Position numbers and translations under genes: made by a program
Assembly (NCBI GenBank): GCA_020627505.1
Contig: JAHDGS010000012.1
Coordinates: 1-38,609 of the forward strand
Length of the DNA stretch: 38,609 nucleotides
Origin: Myxococcota bacterium
GTDB lineage: Bacteria > Myxococcota > UBA727 > JAHDBA01
Direction: 5' to 3'
The notes under the pieces: model-generated
Told to the model about the DNA's origin: nothing
The model's database searches: none
Seen by the model: only the letters and a program-made list of their open reading frames with translations
Shown here: positions 25,801 through 35,392 of the stretch, in pieces
Numbering within the stretch: the stretch's first letter is position 1
How the letters are laid out: each line of letters begins with the position of its first letter

Positions 25801-28568
25801 GTGGGAATACGACGGGTGGTAAGCTTTGCCAAGATATGCGTACGGTTTCTGGCACAACCTACAGTATTCGATTTCGCATGGCTAGAAATGGTGGAACAAC
25901 ACTGGCAAATATGACGGCGACAGCTGCGAATACGGCGACGCCAACAACGATTCATACATCTTTGACTTACACGACCTCAACAGATCCTCTTGGAAACTGG
26001 GATGAGAACAACTTCAGTTTCTCTGCCACATCATCTTCGACTCAGGTATGCTTTGAGAGTACGTCTGGTATGGGTGGGCTTGGTGGCGCTATCATTGACG
26101 TGAAAGACGATCGGTGTACCTTTCCGGTACTTTATGCAGTGATCGATGGTATCTCGACAACAGAATATGATATTTCAATATCGACAACAGGTGCACATGC
26201 ATTGGCCTCTATCGCGTTAATTGACGGACAAGAAGATACCATTATCGGTATACTCGATGGTCAACCAGAAATCGATGGCCAACAAATTTACAAGTTCGAT
26301 AGGTCTCGAACACTGAATCTTAAAAAGACATGGATCTTGTTGAAAGATACATTCGGTCGTGAAGAGCGCGTTGGGCCACTATCGTCGATACCGCGGAGCG
26401 AGCAACGTCAGTTTGATATGCCGTCATTATCCGAGCGCCCATTCATCGAACTTGAGTTGGAGGTGGCTACGTGGCAAGAAGGGGCAAATGCACATGATGG
26501 ACGTGACGATGCAATATTGACACAAGTTCAAGAAGCTGGTTTTTATGCATTCCACTTGTCCGCACTCGAGCAGTTTTTCTCTGAGGCGTTTGTGGCCGGT
26601 GCCTTTGATATTCGGGTAGATGGTCAATTGGTGAACTATATGTTAGATGGAGATGACGTCATTGTTTATGTGCCAGATACATATATGGATTTCAAAAATA
26701 GCCATGAAGTTCGTATAGAAGTATCGACACAGGCGATGAGTCAGGGCGAGGATACAATTGAGACATTAGCAGTCGATGATGTTCCTGGATTCGCGCGTTC
26801 TGAATGGCACGTTGATGCATTTGCAGGCACGGTCGTTGGACCTGAAATCGGAGAAGAACCCTTATGGTATGGTGCCAAGCTTTCACCAGACGCTGAGCAT
26901 TACCAATCATTTGAAACAGTCCTTGAGAGTGAAGATCGAAATGATGGTGTTGAGGATGCCATTCTGACGCTCGACTACTTCAATGGGATGGGAGATGAGG
27001 ATACCGTTTGGGGATTCGATGTGTTTGTTAACGGGACCTATGCTGAAACACATCTATCAACAGCATATGGGTATGGGCGTTCGACGATCTCGGTGCCGAG
27101 CACATGGCTTGAAGATGAGACCCATATCGAATTGCGGTCTATCGTGACGGAAGGCCATGGTGCAGCACAAGTGATTTATATCGATCGCATTGATTTACTT
27201 TACCCATCCACAAAAGTGTTAGATACATCGATTCGGACAACAGATTCTGATTGGCGAAATGTTTATACGCCGGCATGGGATGTGCTTGAAAATGCTAATT
27301 ATATTATTGTTACACCCATAGAGCTCGAAGAATCTGCCATTGCATTACAAGAGTATCGGGCAGATGAATTTCAGGTTGCGATCGTTTCTTACCGTTCAAT
27401 CATGGATGAATATGGGCTTGGCGAAGATCACCCGAATGGTCTAACAACCTTTCTCGAAGCGTTGGATGCGAAAACAATGACACAAAAATATGTCGTCCTA
27501 TTCGGCGATGGCCACTATGACTTTAAAACACAAATGGTCGAGCAGCTGAATCTTATCCCGCCGCCTATGGTGAATATTGAAGGGGCTTTGTCCATACAAC
27601 CATTTGCGTTCGAGCACATTCTTATTGGGCGACTCCCATTCGAATCTAATTCCGAAAGTCGCCGTTATATAGAACGTCTACAAGCGTTCGAACAATCACG
27701 CGATATGAATCGCAAAGAGCATATTCTCTTCGCTTCAGACGAAGTGGATAGTGCCGGATTTGATGCGGTTTCAGCACATCACCAAATTGGTTCTCTTGTT
27801 CAGGGGGCGATTCCCTTCACTCAAGTTGCCTGGCAAACAGCATTGGCTGAAGAAAGTCGATCACGTTTATCAGATGCCCTGTCGCGTCAGCCAACGATTA
27901 TGTCGTATTTGGGGCATGCGGGTTACAATCAACTTGGAAAAACCCAATGGGCAAATATCGATGATTTTGTCAGTGCCTCTGATAGCCCGATACCATTGGT
28001 CGTTGGTTGGACGTGTTTGTTAAATCATTATGGTGTGCCGTGGCTTGAGACATTTGGTGAATCACTGCTTCAGTCAGAAACAGGTGGCGCCTTGGCGGTA
28101 CTATCGCCAGCATCTGTTGCACGAAGTGGTTTGCTCGCCGACACTGCAGCCGTTTTCTTTGATCAACTTCGTCGTGGCGAAATTTCATCCGTGGGGGAAC
28201 TCATTTTGAGAACGCAATTGCATACGGCGCATCTTTCTTTCAGTGGTGCAGGCAGCGACGGTCTCATTCTATTAGGCGATCCTGCATTGATGATGCCACA
28301 GACGTTCAGTGAAGAAGGGCCAGATTGGTTAGATGAAATACCACCCATATCAAATGTATTTGAAATCGAGAAACCGCAAATTACGAATGGTCAGATTCGA
28401 GGAGTTGTTAATGAGCAGACGACAACAGGTGTCATCACTGCGGTTGAGACGATACAGAACACTGAGCCAGCAACGACTCGAGTAAATGGTTGTACGACTT
28501 CTGTCGATGCATCTCTACTTGGATTTGTCTTTTATATGTGGCAACGGCAGCGCAGAAGAAAAATATGA
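22896..28568 (+). CDS. Large exported gingipain-like (peptidase C25) protease with NHL-like propeller, DUF4215 repeats and MYXO-CTERM-like C-terminal anchor
   Basis: Signal peptide; six DUF4215 units; five or so 'LGQPxF...NRVLRFDN' propeller repeats; C25-like region with YLGHAGY (His1674) and VVGWTCLLNHYG (Cys1707); tail NGCTTSVDASLLGFVFYMWQRQRRRKI. Confidence 0.88.
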   Translation: MNRVMHASTATFACLMVMAGSTLHAATDLFGTTLGSASSAANQLFSLDVSAVSGVTIGDFVEIENTDFRGDFSGTTESVLVAFGSTTGPSASIGVVGADSSAWQGPDASADGITVQVIDIGGGTPGINVFVSPTTDVNFSPTGMPNGWWWNLRIDVNLSVPVCGDGLIQGSEECDDMNTTPGDGCDAMCDIESGWSCAGEPSVCTPPEDCFDGIDNDGDGNIDCDDRECGVDPFPLSNGIDADFVEGQDNFTTGTPGLSANEYTDVYDMAFDPLTGKVFVSDLGNSRVLRYESVKAFVQNQDAEAVFGQPDFVSNTPRTTQNGLSGNTGIDVCSDGTLWVTDWGNNRVLRFDNAGTKATFANADAVLGQADFTTNTNALTQNRMFNPVDAYCDPDGSTLWVADANNDRILRFDNASSKANGANADGVLGQLNFTSSNTGPTQTQMNSALGLCVIGTTLFASDLADNRILVWEDAASLSNGAPADKVLGQPNFTANAPGTSATSLNGPRLLHVDEFNNLYALDDNNERALIFYEILKASQFSEPADVVLGQPNMTTSGANTTQSGLNNPRGLYFLQDNGVRFFNIMDRGNHRIMTWGIRYDTDDNMILTDFLRGEDPAGTGTLSFNITYDPPDDGATISVINAATGEFQIEPDACFIGDDTAVEFEYSVTNGNGCVEFVNACSIVRHVETCVCGDGILQSGEECDDGDTGNGDGCSSLCTVEGGWKCEGEPSTCTEIECGDGLLEGTEQCDDGDLFDGDGCSSLCTIEAGWECNGASPSTCNLICSNGALDPGESCDDTNTMPGDGCDENCQVECGFTCNNSPMPSVCSGMACVGCLGGSANGILEMGEECDDDNAFNDDGCSQDCLLEEKCGDGTRTGSEQCDDGNVTKDDGCTYCEVDLGATCTGANEVTLVDMSFEIPIGSASCTQYTSADNLGAWFVDSGEVKLCLDDDFGGSVACPVGAQCMDLRGNTTGGKLCQDMRTVSGTTYSIRFRMARNGGTTLANMTATAANTATPTTIHTSLTYTTSTDPLGNWDENNFSFSATSSSTQVCFESTSGMGGLGGAIIDVKDDRCTFPVLYAVIDGISTTEYDISISTTGAHALASIALIDGQEDTIIGILDGQPEIDGQQIYKFDRSRTLNLKKTWILLKDTFGREERVGPLSSIPRSEQRQFDMPSLSERPFIELELEVATWQEGANAHDGRDDAILTQVQEAGFYAFHLSALEQFFSEAFVAGAFDIRVDGQLVNYMLDGDDVIVYVPDTYMDFKNSHEVRIEVSTQAMSQGEDTIETLAVDDVPGFARSEWHVDAFAGTVVGPEIGEEPLWYGAKLSPDAEHYQSFETVLESEDRNDGVEDAILTLDYFNGMGDEDTVWGFDVFVNGTYAETHLSTAYGYGRSTISVPSTWLEDETHIELRSIVTEGHGAAQVIYIDRIDLLYPSTKVLDTSIRTTDSDWRNVYTPAWDVLENANYIIVTPIELEESAIALQEYRADEFQVAIVSYRSIMDEYGLGEDHPNGLTTFLEALDAKTMTQKYVVLFGDGHYDFKTQMVEQLNLIPPPMVNIEGALSIQPFAFEHILIGRLPFESNSESRRYIERLQAFEQSRDMNRKEHILFASDEVDSAGFDAVSAHHQIGSLVQGAIPFTQVAWQTALAEESRSRLSDALSRQPTIMSYLGHAGYNQLGKTQWANIDDFVSASDSPIPLVVGWTCLLNHYGVPWLETFGESLLQSETGGALAVLSPASVARSGLLADTAAVFFDQLRRGEISSVGELILRTQLHTAHLSFSGAGSDGLILLGDPALMMPQTFSEEGPDWLDEIPPISNVFEIEKPQITNGQIRGVVNEQTTTGVITAVETIQNTEPATTRVNGCTTSVDASLLGFVFYMWQRQRRRKI
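24969..25607 (+). repeat. Five consecutive DUF4215/Myxococcus Cys-rich repeats (a sixth unit near 23378-23510)
   Basis: CGDGILQSGEECDDGDTGNGDGCSSLC; CGDGLLEGTEQCDDGDLFDGDGCSSLC; CSNGALDPGESCDDTNTMPGDGCDENC; ANGILEMGEECDDDNAFNDDGCSQDC; CGDGTRTGSEQCDDGNVTKDDGCTYC. Confidence 0.9.
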
Positions 28569-28588
28569 TAGAAGGCATTTTCTTTTAG

Positions 28589-29503
28589 TTGCAGGTGATT
28601 TATCAGAGTCTTATGATCGTCTCTGATAAAAGTTCGTTTTTCCGTGTGCTCCAGTGGCAGCAACAACATATTGTTCGATTTTTGTTACTTGGCTGTGCTG
28701 CATATACCATCGTTGAAGTCTTCGGGCTGACCTTTTTGCGGTTGCCGCTTTTGCCGGTGAGTATCATTGGCGCATCTCTTGGTATCTTTGTCTCTTTTCG
28801 CGCCAATTCGTCGTACGATCGCTGGTGGGAAGGGCGAAAGCTATGGGGAAGAATGATCAACATGTCCCGCCATTTCGCTTCACAAGTGATTGCTTGTCTT
28901 CCCAAAGAATGTGGAACAGAAATGGTTTACAGACATATACACTATGTACATGTGCTCCGGGTGAGTTTGCGTGGAGAGGCTGTGCAAGATGATAAAGAAA
29001 TTCGTCGAACCGCCGCTCGACTCAGCGATGAACTACAGATTTCGACGAACCCGGCATTTGATGGTTTGCAAAAACAAATGAACGAGCTGATCGCTGCACG
29101 TGGTGATACCGATCTCGACGGTTTTGCATTTCAACAAATAGAAGACACATTGCGAGAATTGATTCATATTCAAGGTGGATGCGAGCGGATACAAAAGACA
29201 CCTCTACCGATTTCTTACCGTTATTTTTCTGAAGCAATTATTTATATTTTTGCGGCACTCTGTCCATTCGCATTATTAGATGGCCTCGGTGTATTGGCGA
29301 TACCCATATCAGCTTTGCTTTCATTTTGTTTTCATTTGATCAGTGAGACAGGCCGTGTGCTTGAGAATCCATTTTCAACGTTTTGGAATGGACTCCCATT
29401 AAATCAAATCTCAATCATGATCGAGCAGAATTTATTACAGGCTCTTCAAGAAGACGACTTGCCGCCAACAGTCGAGCCATTTGCGCCAGGCGTATTAATG
29501 TAA
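28589..29503 (+). CDS. Bestrophin-family (YneE/UPF0187) membrane protein
   Basis: GASLGIFVSFRANSSYDRWWEGRKLWGRMINMSR; start probably ATG at 28613. Confidence 0.85.
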   Translation: MQVIYQSLMIVSDKSSFFRVLQWQQQHIVRFLLLGCAAYTIVEVFGLTFLRLPLLPVSIIGASLGIFVSFRANSSYDRWWEGRKLWGRMINMSRHFASQVIACLPKECGTEMVYRHIHYVHVLRVSLRGEAVQDDKEIRRTAARLSDELQISTNPAFDGLQKQMNELIAARGDTDLDGFAFQQIEDTLRELIHIQGGCERIQKTPLPISYRYFSEAIIYIFAALCPFALLDGLGVLAIPISALLSFCFHLISETGRVLENPFSTFWNGLPLNQISIMIEQNLLQALQEDDLPPTVEPFAPGVLM

Positions 29504-29512
29504 GAGGTCACG

Positions 29513-30721
29513 ATGTTAGCAGAATCTTTTCACTTGCCATGTGGGGCGACACTTCATAATCGAATTGCCAAAGCAGCCATGACGGAACGCCTCGCAGGAC
29601 CGAATCGATTGCCGACAGAATCACATACTCGGTTGTATAAACGGTGGGCGGACACTGGAGCGGGGCTTCTGATTTCTGGCAATATTATGGTCGATCGACA
29701 TCATCTCGAAAGTGCAGGGAACCTCGTCATTGAAGCGGATACGCCGATTGAACATTATAAAAAATGGACGCACGCTGTCACCGAAACAGGGACTCATTTT
29801 TGGGCACAAATATCTCATGCGGGTCGTCAGGCGTCACTTTTTTCAAAATGGCAACCACTATCGGCTTCAAATGTGAAACTCAGAAAGTGGGGACTATTTG
29901 GTACCCCGCGGGCGATGACGGTGGAAGAAGTCGAAGCCACAATAGAGCGCTATGTCGATGTCGCTGTCTTTTGCCAGAAGGCAGGATTTACAGGTGTCGA
30001 ATTTCATGCGGCACATGGTTATCTATTGAACCAATTTTTATCACCGCTCACAAATAAACGAACGGATACGTACGGTGGTTCTATCGAGAATCGAGCACGC
30101 ATATTATACGATATCGTTGAACGTGCACGTCAACGACTCGGACACAGCTTCCCGATTGCTGTGAAGTTGAACTCAGCAGATTTTCAACGTGGTGGTTTTG
30201 ATGAAGATGATGCGCGAGCGGTGATCAAAGGTCTAGAAGAACGCGGCATCGACCTGCTTGAAATCTCTGGCGGAACGTATGAGACGCTTAAGTTTCTCGA
30301 AAACGAGTCGGCATCTGAATCAACCCGTGCTCGGGAGGCCTTTTTTCTTGAGTTTGCCGAGTCGGTGCGTGCGGAAACCAAGATCCCATTGATGGTGACG
30401 GGTGGTTTTCGAACACGGCAATTTTGTGAAGAAGCGCTCGAAGCAGGACACCTTGATATGATTGGATTTGGGCGACCATTTTTAATGATGCCCGATTTCG
30501 CTCAAGGTTTTTTGAAAGAAACACTTGATGAGGTCGCCTGCCAGGACGTTCGCGCAACTGGTATTTTACAAGATATGGCCGCAGGTGGATATTATGACTA
30601 CCAACTCTATTTGCTATCGCAGGGATTATCGCCAAAGCCGAGTACATCAGGTAATTACACAGCGCTTCGATTATTATGTCATGAAATGCGGAAAAGCCTT
30701 TATAATAAGCTCGCCTCATGA
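29513..30721 (+). CDS. NADH:flavin oxidoreductase, Old Yellow Enzyme family
   Basis: NRIAKAAMTERLA, WAQISHAGRQ, FTGVEFHAAHGYLLNQFLSPLTNKRTDTYGGSIENRAR. Confidence 0.92.
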   Translation: MLAESFHLPCGATLHNRIAKAAMTERLAGPNRLPTESHTRLYKRWADTGAGLLISGNIMVDRHHLESAGNLVIEADTPIEHYKKWTHAVTETGTHFWAQISHAGRQASLFSKWQPLSASNVKLRKWGLFGTPRAMTVEEVEATIERYVDVAVFCQKAGFTGVEFHAAHGYLLNQFLSPLTNKRTDTYGGSIENRARILYDIVERARQRLGHSFPIAVKLNSADFQRGGFDEDDARAVIKGLEERGIDLLEISGGTYETLKFLENESASESTRAREAFFLEFAESVRAETKIPLMVTGGFRTRQFCEEALEAGHLDMIGFGRPFLMMPDFAQGFLKETLDEVACQDVRATGILQDMAAGGYYDYQLYLLSQGLSPKPSTSGNYTALRLLCHEMRKSLYNKLAS

Positions 30722-30745
30722 AGGTGATTGCGTTAACAATCAGAG

Positions 30746-32806
30746 ATGAAGAAATACAAACTCAAACGTGTTGAACAGCCACATGTGGCTTCTCGATATG
30801 TCGATGAGTTAAATGCAGAACAGCTGGCAGTTGTCGAGTATGCACACCAACCGTTGTTGGTCCTCGCGGGTGCGGGCTCGGGTAAAACACGGGCTCTCAC
30901 CTATCGTGTGGCGCATATGATCGATCGTGGCGTGCGACCCAATGATATCGTTCTATTGACATTTACCAATCGAGCAGCGCGTTCGATGATAGAACGCGTG
31001 GAATCAATTATTGGGATGCAGGCACATCACGTTCAAGCAGGTACATTTCATTCCTTGGCGCATCGTTATTTACGGCAATATGCTGAAGAGATTGGATATC
31101 GGCGTCAGTTTACAGTTCTTGATCGGGATGATGCCAAAGACATGCTGAATGCCGCCATGGTCGACTACGGTATTGAGAAAAAGCAGGGTCGCTTCCCACG
31201 GGCAGATCGTTTGTTAAAGTTGATGTCTTATGCGATCAATACCCAAACACCGATCGCAGAAGTCCTATCTCGTAAAGCGCCACACCTTTATGCGTTGTCT
31301 CAAGAGATTGGCGCCTTGTGTGCCTTTTATCTCGAACGTAAAGCTGAACGAAGTATGATGGACTTTGACGATCTGTTGGTGAACTTCTATCGTCTCCTCA
31401 CGGAAGCACCCAGTGGCAAACAGTTGAAGAATCAAATTCAAGCCGTACTTGTGGACGAATATCAAGACACCAATCGTCTGCAAGCATTGATCATTGATGC
31501 GCTCGCCGAGAAAACCCAAAATATGACAGTTGTCGGAGATGATGCCCAGAGTATCTATGCCTTTCGTGGCGCCGATATCGACAACATGTTCACATTTGAT
31601 GAGCGCTATCCAACTGCTACTCAGCTTAAACTTGAAACCAATTATCGGTCATCACCTGAAATCTTAGCGCTCGCCAATGAAACACTGCAGTTTGCTCGAA
31701 AAGGGTTTCCGAAGAAATTAAAGGCCGTGAGAGACACGAGAGACTTACCCGCACTTGTGCCAACACATGATGCAGCAGAGCAAGCTCTTTTTATCGTCCA
31801 AAATATATTGGAACTGCGTGACGAAGGTGTCGAATATGATGATATGGCGATTTTGTATCGCTCGCACGCGAACTCGATGGATTTGCAAGTCGAACTCGCT
31901 CGGGCAGGTATTCCATTTATGGTTCGATCCGGGATACGTTTTTTTGAGCAAGCACATATCAAAGATATCGTTGCCTATATTCGCCTATTAGAGAACCCGC
32001 TCGATGAAGTGGCATTTCGTAGGGCGGCGCGTCTGTGGCGCGGGTTGGGCGAAAAAAGTGTATCATCTTTATGGCGTGGGCACCTCGATCGTCAGTTAGG
32101 TGAGCAATTATCCTTTAACGCGTTGACTGAAGCGGTTGCACCGTGGCCTAAAAAACGACGAGAAGCGGCACAGGCATTTATTCAAAGCCTTGTTCGCGCG
32201 GATGATCCAACCTATCGCTCCCAGCCAAGCCGGTTAATATTAGATTTGCTCGAGCCAGCTCTATTGAATTATAAGTCTATTTTGAAAGATAAGTTCAATA
32301 ATGCAAAAGAACGACTTGCTGATATTGAGCAACTCTCTGAATATGCCATTCGCTATGAAAGCTGTGCTGAGTTTCTTTCTGACTTGGCCTTGGCAGGAAC
32401 GGCTGGACTTGATGCGACTGATGAACAAGCTGAACCAGAACCGATGCTGACCCTCTCAAGCATTCATCAATCAAAAGGCCTCGAATGGAATACGGTGTTT
32501 ATACCATGGCTCATCGAAGGACAGTTTCCTTCAGAAATGTCTCTGAGAGAGGATGAACATGCAGAAGAAGAACGACGATTGTTTTACGTCGCTGTAACAC
32601 GTGCAAAGGACCGCCTGACAATGACATATCCGATGACGCGGGTCTTGAAAGATGGACTTCGTATTATGACACACCCTTCGCGTTTTATCTGGGAACTTGA
32701 GAAAGGCGATGATGCGGAAGCGCCTCTATTCGAGAGATGGATGCTCGAAACGGCAGACGATAACATGCTTGAACCAGGTGATTCTAAACCGCTCTTGGAG
32801 GCCTAA
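30746..32806 (+). CDS. UvrD/Rep/PcrA-like ATP-dependent helicase
   Basis: Walker A LAGAGSGKTRALTYRVA, VDEYQDTN, VGDDAQSIYAFRGA, LSSIHQSKGLEW, RRLFYVAVTRAKDRL. Confidence 0.93.
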   Translation: MKKYKLKRVEQPHVASRYVDELNAEQLAVVEYAHQPLLVLAGAGSGKTRALTYRVAHMIDRGVRPNDIVLLTFTNRAARSMIERVESIIGMQAHHVQAGTFHSLAHRYLRQYAEEIGYRRQFTVLDRDDAKDMLNAAMVDYGIEKKQGRFPRADRLLKLMSYAINTQTPIAEVLSRKAPHLYALSQEIGALCAFYLERKAERSMMDFDDLLVNFYRLLTEAPSGKQLKNQIQAVLVDEYQDTNRLQALIIDALAEKTQNMTVVGDDAQSIYAFRGADIDNMFTFDERYPTATQLKLETNYRSSPEILALANETLQFARKGFPKKLKAVRDTRDLPALVPTHDAAEQALFIVQNILELRDEGVEYDDMAILYRSHANSMDLQVELARAGIPFMVRSGIRFFEQAHIKDIVAYIRLLENPLDEVAFRRAARLWRGLGEKSVSSLWRGHLDRQLGEQLSFNALTEAVAPWPKKRREAAQAFIQSLVRADDPTYRSQPSRLILDLLEPALLNYKSILKDKFNNAKERLADIEQLSEYAIRYESCAEFLSDLALAGTAGLDATDEQAEPEPMLTLSSIHQSKGLEWNTVFIPWLIEGQFPSEMSLREDEHAEEERRLFYVAVTRAKDRLTMTYPMTRVLKDGLRIMTHPSRFIWELEKGDDAEAPLFERWMLETADDNMLEPGDSKPLLEA

Positions 32807-33634
32807 ATGTTGAGATTTATCTTTTTAATATTGCCAACAAAATTGCTTTCTCGTCTGACTGGCGAATTGACCGAATGGGAAGCCCCACAGGTCCTTTTAC
32901 GCTTTGTAATTCGAATGTTTGTGCGCCAACTTAATATTAACCTTGAGGAAGCTGTTATTCCTGTTGGGGGTTTTAAAACATTTCAATCGTTTTTTGCGCG
33001 GCCACTCAAAGAAGGGCAGCGCCCAGTCGAAGAGGATAAGAACATCCTATGTTCGCCGGCAGATGGAACGGTCGGTGCGTGTGGGCGAATCAACAACGGA
33101 CAAGCGCTTCAAATTAAGGGGCGCCCTTATACGATCGCTGAACTACTTGGAGATGCCAATGCGGCTGAGCAGTATGAGGGAGGAACCTACATCACCATCT
33201 ACTTGAGTCCGAGAGACTATCATCGTTTCCATAGTCCTGATGATGTTTCTGTCAACGCATTGTCATATATCCCAGGCAAACTCTGGCCTGTATTTCCAAA
33301 GATGTTGAAAGAAGCAGATGTCTTTTGTGAGAATGAACGTGTGATCGCACATACAGAGCACGATGATTACAGATTGGCGCTCATTCCTGTTGGCGCATAT
33401 AACGTCGGTCGAATGCGCATTTATTTTTCAGATATTCAAGCGAACCATAAAGATCGTGTATTCACCGAACAGTATGCGCAACCCGTTTCACTTAAAAAAG
33501 GTGAAGAGTGGGGCTATTTTGGCTTTGGTTCGACAATCGTAATGCTCTTCAAATCAACTTCAAGTTATGATGCTTTTGTTCTTCCAAATGAAGGCGCGCC
33601 AATTAAAATGGGAGAGGCTTTGCTGAAGCGCTAG
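32807..33634 (+). CDS. psd: Phosphatidylserine decarboxylase
   Basis: LSPRDYHRFHSP, GFGSTIVMLFK (GST autocleavage motif); abuts the helicase stop codon. Confidence 0.92.
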   Translation: MLRFIFLILPTKLLSRLTGELTEWEAPQVLLRFVIRMFVRQLNINLEEAVIPVGGFKTFQSFFARPLKEGQRPVEEDKNILCSPADGTVGACGRINNGQALQIKGRPYTIAELLGDANAAEQYEGGTYITIYLSPRDYHRFHSPDDVSVNALSYIPGKLWPVFPKMLKEADVFCENERVIAHTEHDDYRLALIPVGAYNVGRMRIYFSDIQANHKDRVFTEQYAQPVSLKKGEEWGYFGFGSTIVMLFKSTSSYDAFVLPNEGAPIKMGEALLKR

Positions 33635-33670
33635 AATGAGGGGCAGTGACCTTACATTGTTGAAGTCACT

Positions 33671-35305
33671 TTAGGCCGACAATTCGTTAATGGTTGCAGC
33701 AATCGCTTGTTTGATATTCTGTTCCAGACGATCGATCGGTTGTTGGATCACATCTTCTTGTTGTGCACGAACTGCATTCTTGAGAAGTCCCAAAGAAATA
33801 TTCAGTTTTGATAAGTCCGAAACACTTTCAGAAAGCTCGTCTGCATACGTTTTGACAAAAGACTGCGCGTTCATAAAGTCAGGTTTATTCTCAAGTGACC
33901 AGCTTTGATTTAATGGCATCGTTTCTTTAAAGTAAATATCGGATATTTGCTTAAGTGAGTGACATGCATCAGGAATTTCTTTGAAGAGTTCTTGCTTGCG
34001 CTCCGTCGCTGATTGAAAGCCACGAATAAGTTGACTCAATGAAGATTCTGCACTGCTGATATCTGACCTTAAACGATATATTGTCGATTCGAGAGAAGAT
34101 ATTTCAGACTCAACCTGACTCATCTGATGGAACACATAGTGATTTCTGGCTGAACTCAGCTCAGATCGTTTCGATGAAATTCGAGAATCATACGATGCCC
34201 GGCGACCAGGATCTTGCGTCGAGTTTTGCTGCGATTGTAATGATCTCAGCTCAGAACGAAGCCGACTAATTTTTGAACGTTGGCTGTTGTACTGCCAGCT
34301 GAGTGCTGAACGCTGATTCTCTGCACTTGACAGCTCACTTTCAGCTCGGCGCTTATCATTTTCAAGCGAATCAAGCTGTCGTTCGAGATCATGCTTCTGA
34401 TGCGGATAGTTATCGATGGTCGTTTGTGCTTTTGTGTACTGGGTTTCAATTAATTCTCGAAGCGCTGAAAACTTTTCAAACAACGGCGCAAAGACTTGTT
34501 GATTTTCAAGCAGCAATGTTAGGTGCGCATCGATTGCTTTGATATTGTGCTCTGAAAAATTAGGATTGTGTTTTAAAAGTTCGAATGTCACATCGTCTAA
34601 ATATGTTGTTGTTGTCGATACGAGTTCGTTTTGTTGACTGACTTCATTCGAAATGATTAAGACAGATTGATTTAATGAAGAAACCAGGGCCTCATTTTCG
34701 TCGTTCAACGTCATGATATTGAGATGAGCCGCGCGTTCAAGAAGTGATTTTGTATGCGACATATCTTCAGTTGCTTCTTTGGTGAGTGACGCCGTGAAGG
34801 TGATCAGTTTCTGAATGGCTTCGGGGTAAAAATCCGATGCAACATCTGTTCGCTTTAGTTCTGCTTGCAGCTGTGCAAAAACATTTTTGAGGTCACCGAT
34901 CTGATGTCCAAGCGCCCGTGAGCCGTCGATCATCTCTGCCGATAATACATAGATTTTGGATGCGGCTAAAACACTATCGAGTTGTTTGATTTGAGTTGCT
35001 AATGCCTGTGTGTCAGCGACCCACAAGTCTCGTGTGTCATCTTTAACAAATAAGCCTGCAAACCCATCCCATGCTCTTTTGAGAAAGTGACGCTCGGCTT
35101 TCTTTTGATCAAAGGCATCGATTTGAGATTCGATTCCATTTTGCTTGGCTTCAAGTTTATCGATGTCACTTGACAGGAGTCTTTGAGACTCTTCGAGGCT
35201 GGCTTTGCGTTCAGGAGATAATGGCTCACGTTCGTTTCCGACGATATCATGTCTGATGAACCCAATTAAGTTCTCACTTTGCGCACCCAAAAATACATTT
35301 GACAT
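33671..35305 (-). CDS. Long coiled-coil protein, unknown
   Basis: 544-aa ORF with extended heptad-like Glu/Lys/Ser/Leu regions; AGGAG SD; no recognised domain. Confidence 0.65.
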   Translation of the reverse strand: MSNVFLGAQSENLIGFIRHDIVGNEREPLSPERKASLEESQRLLSSDIDKLEAKQNGIESQIDAFDQKKAERHFLKRAWDGFAGLFVKDDTRDLWVADTQALATQIKQLDSVLAASKIYVLSAEMIDGSRALGHQIGDLKNVFAQLQAELKRTDVASDFYPEAIQKLITFTASLTKEATEDMSHTKSLLERAAHLNIMTLNDENEALVSSLNQSVLIISNEVSQQNELVSTTTTYLDDVTFELLKHNPNFSEHNIKAIDAHLTLLLENQQVFAPLFEKFSALRELIETQYTKAQTTIDNYPHQKHDLERQLDSLENDKRRAESELSSAENQRSALSWQYNSQRSKISRLRSELRSLQSQQNSTQDPGRRASYDSRISSKRSELSSARNHYVFHQMSQVESEISSLESTIYRLRSDISSAESSLSQLIRGFQSATERKQELFKEIPDACHSLKQISDIYFKETMPLNQSWSLENKPDFMNAQSFVKTYADELSESVSDLSKLNISLGLLKNAVRAQQEDVIQQPIDRLEQNIKQAIAATINELSA

Positions 35306-35353
35306 AAAGACTCCTGAATCAGGTATCGGGTGTTCGTTATATTTGTTGTGAAA

Positions 35354-35390
35354 AAGGCTCGCTCCATCGGTCAGATGACCGATAAGCGCT
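35354..35390 (-). terminator. Candidate intrinsic terminator/hairpin downstream of 35393..35839
   Basis: ATCGGTCA-TC-TGACCGAT inverted repeat (35366-35383) followed on the minus strand by a CCTTTTT tract. Confidence 0.5.
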
Positions 35391-35392
35391 CT

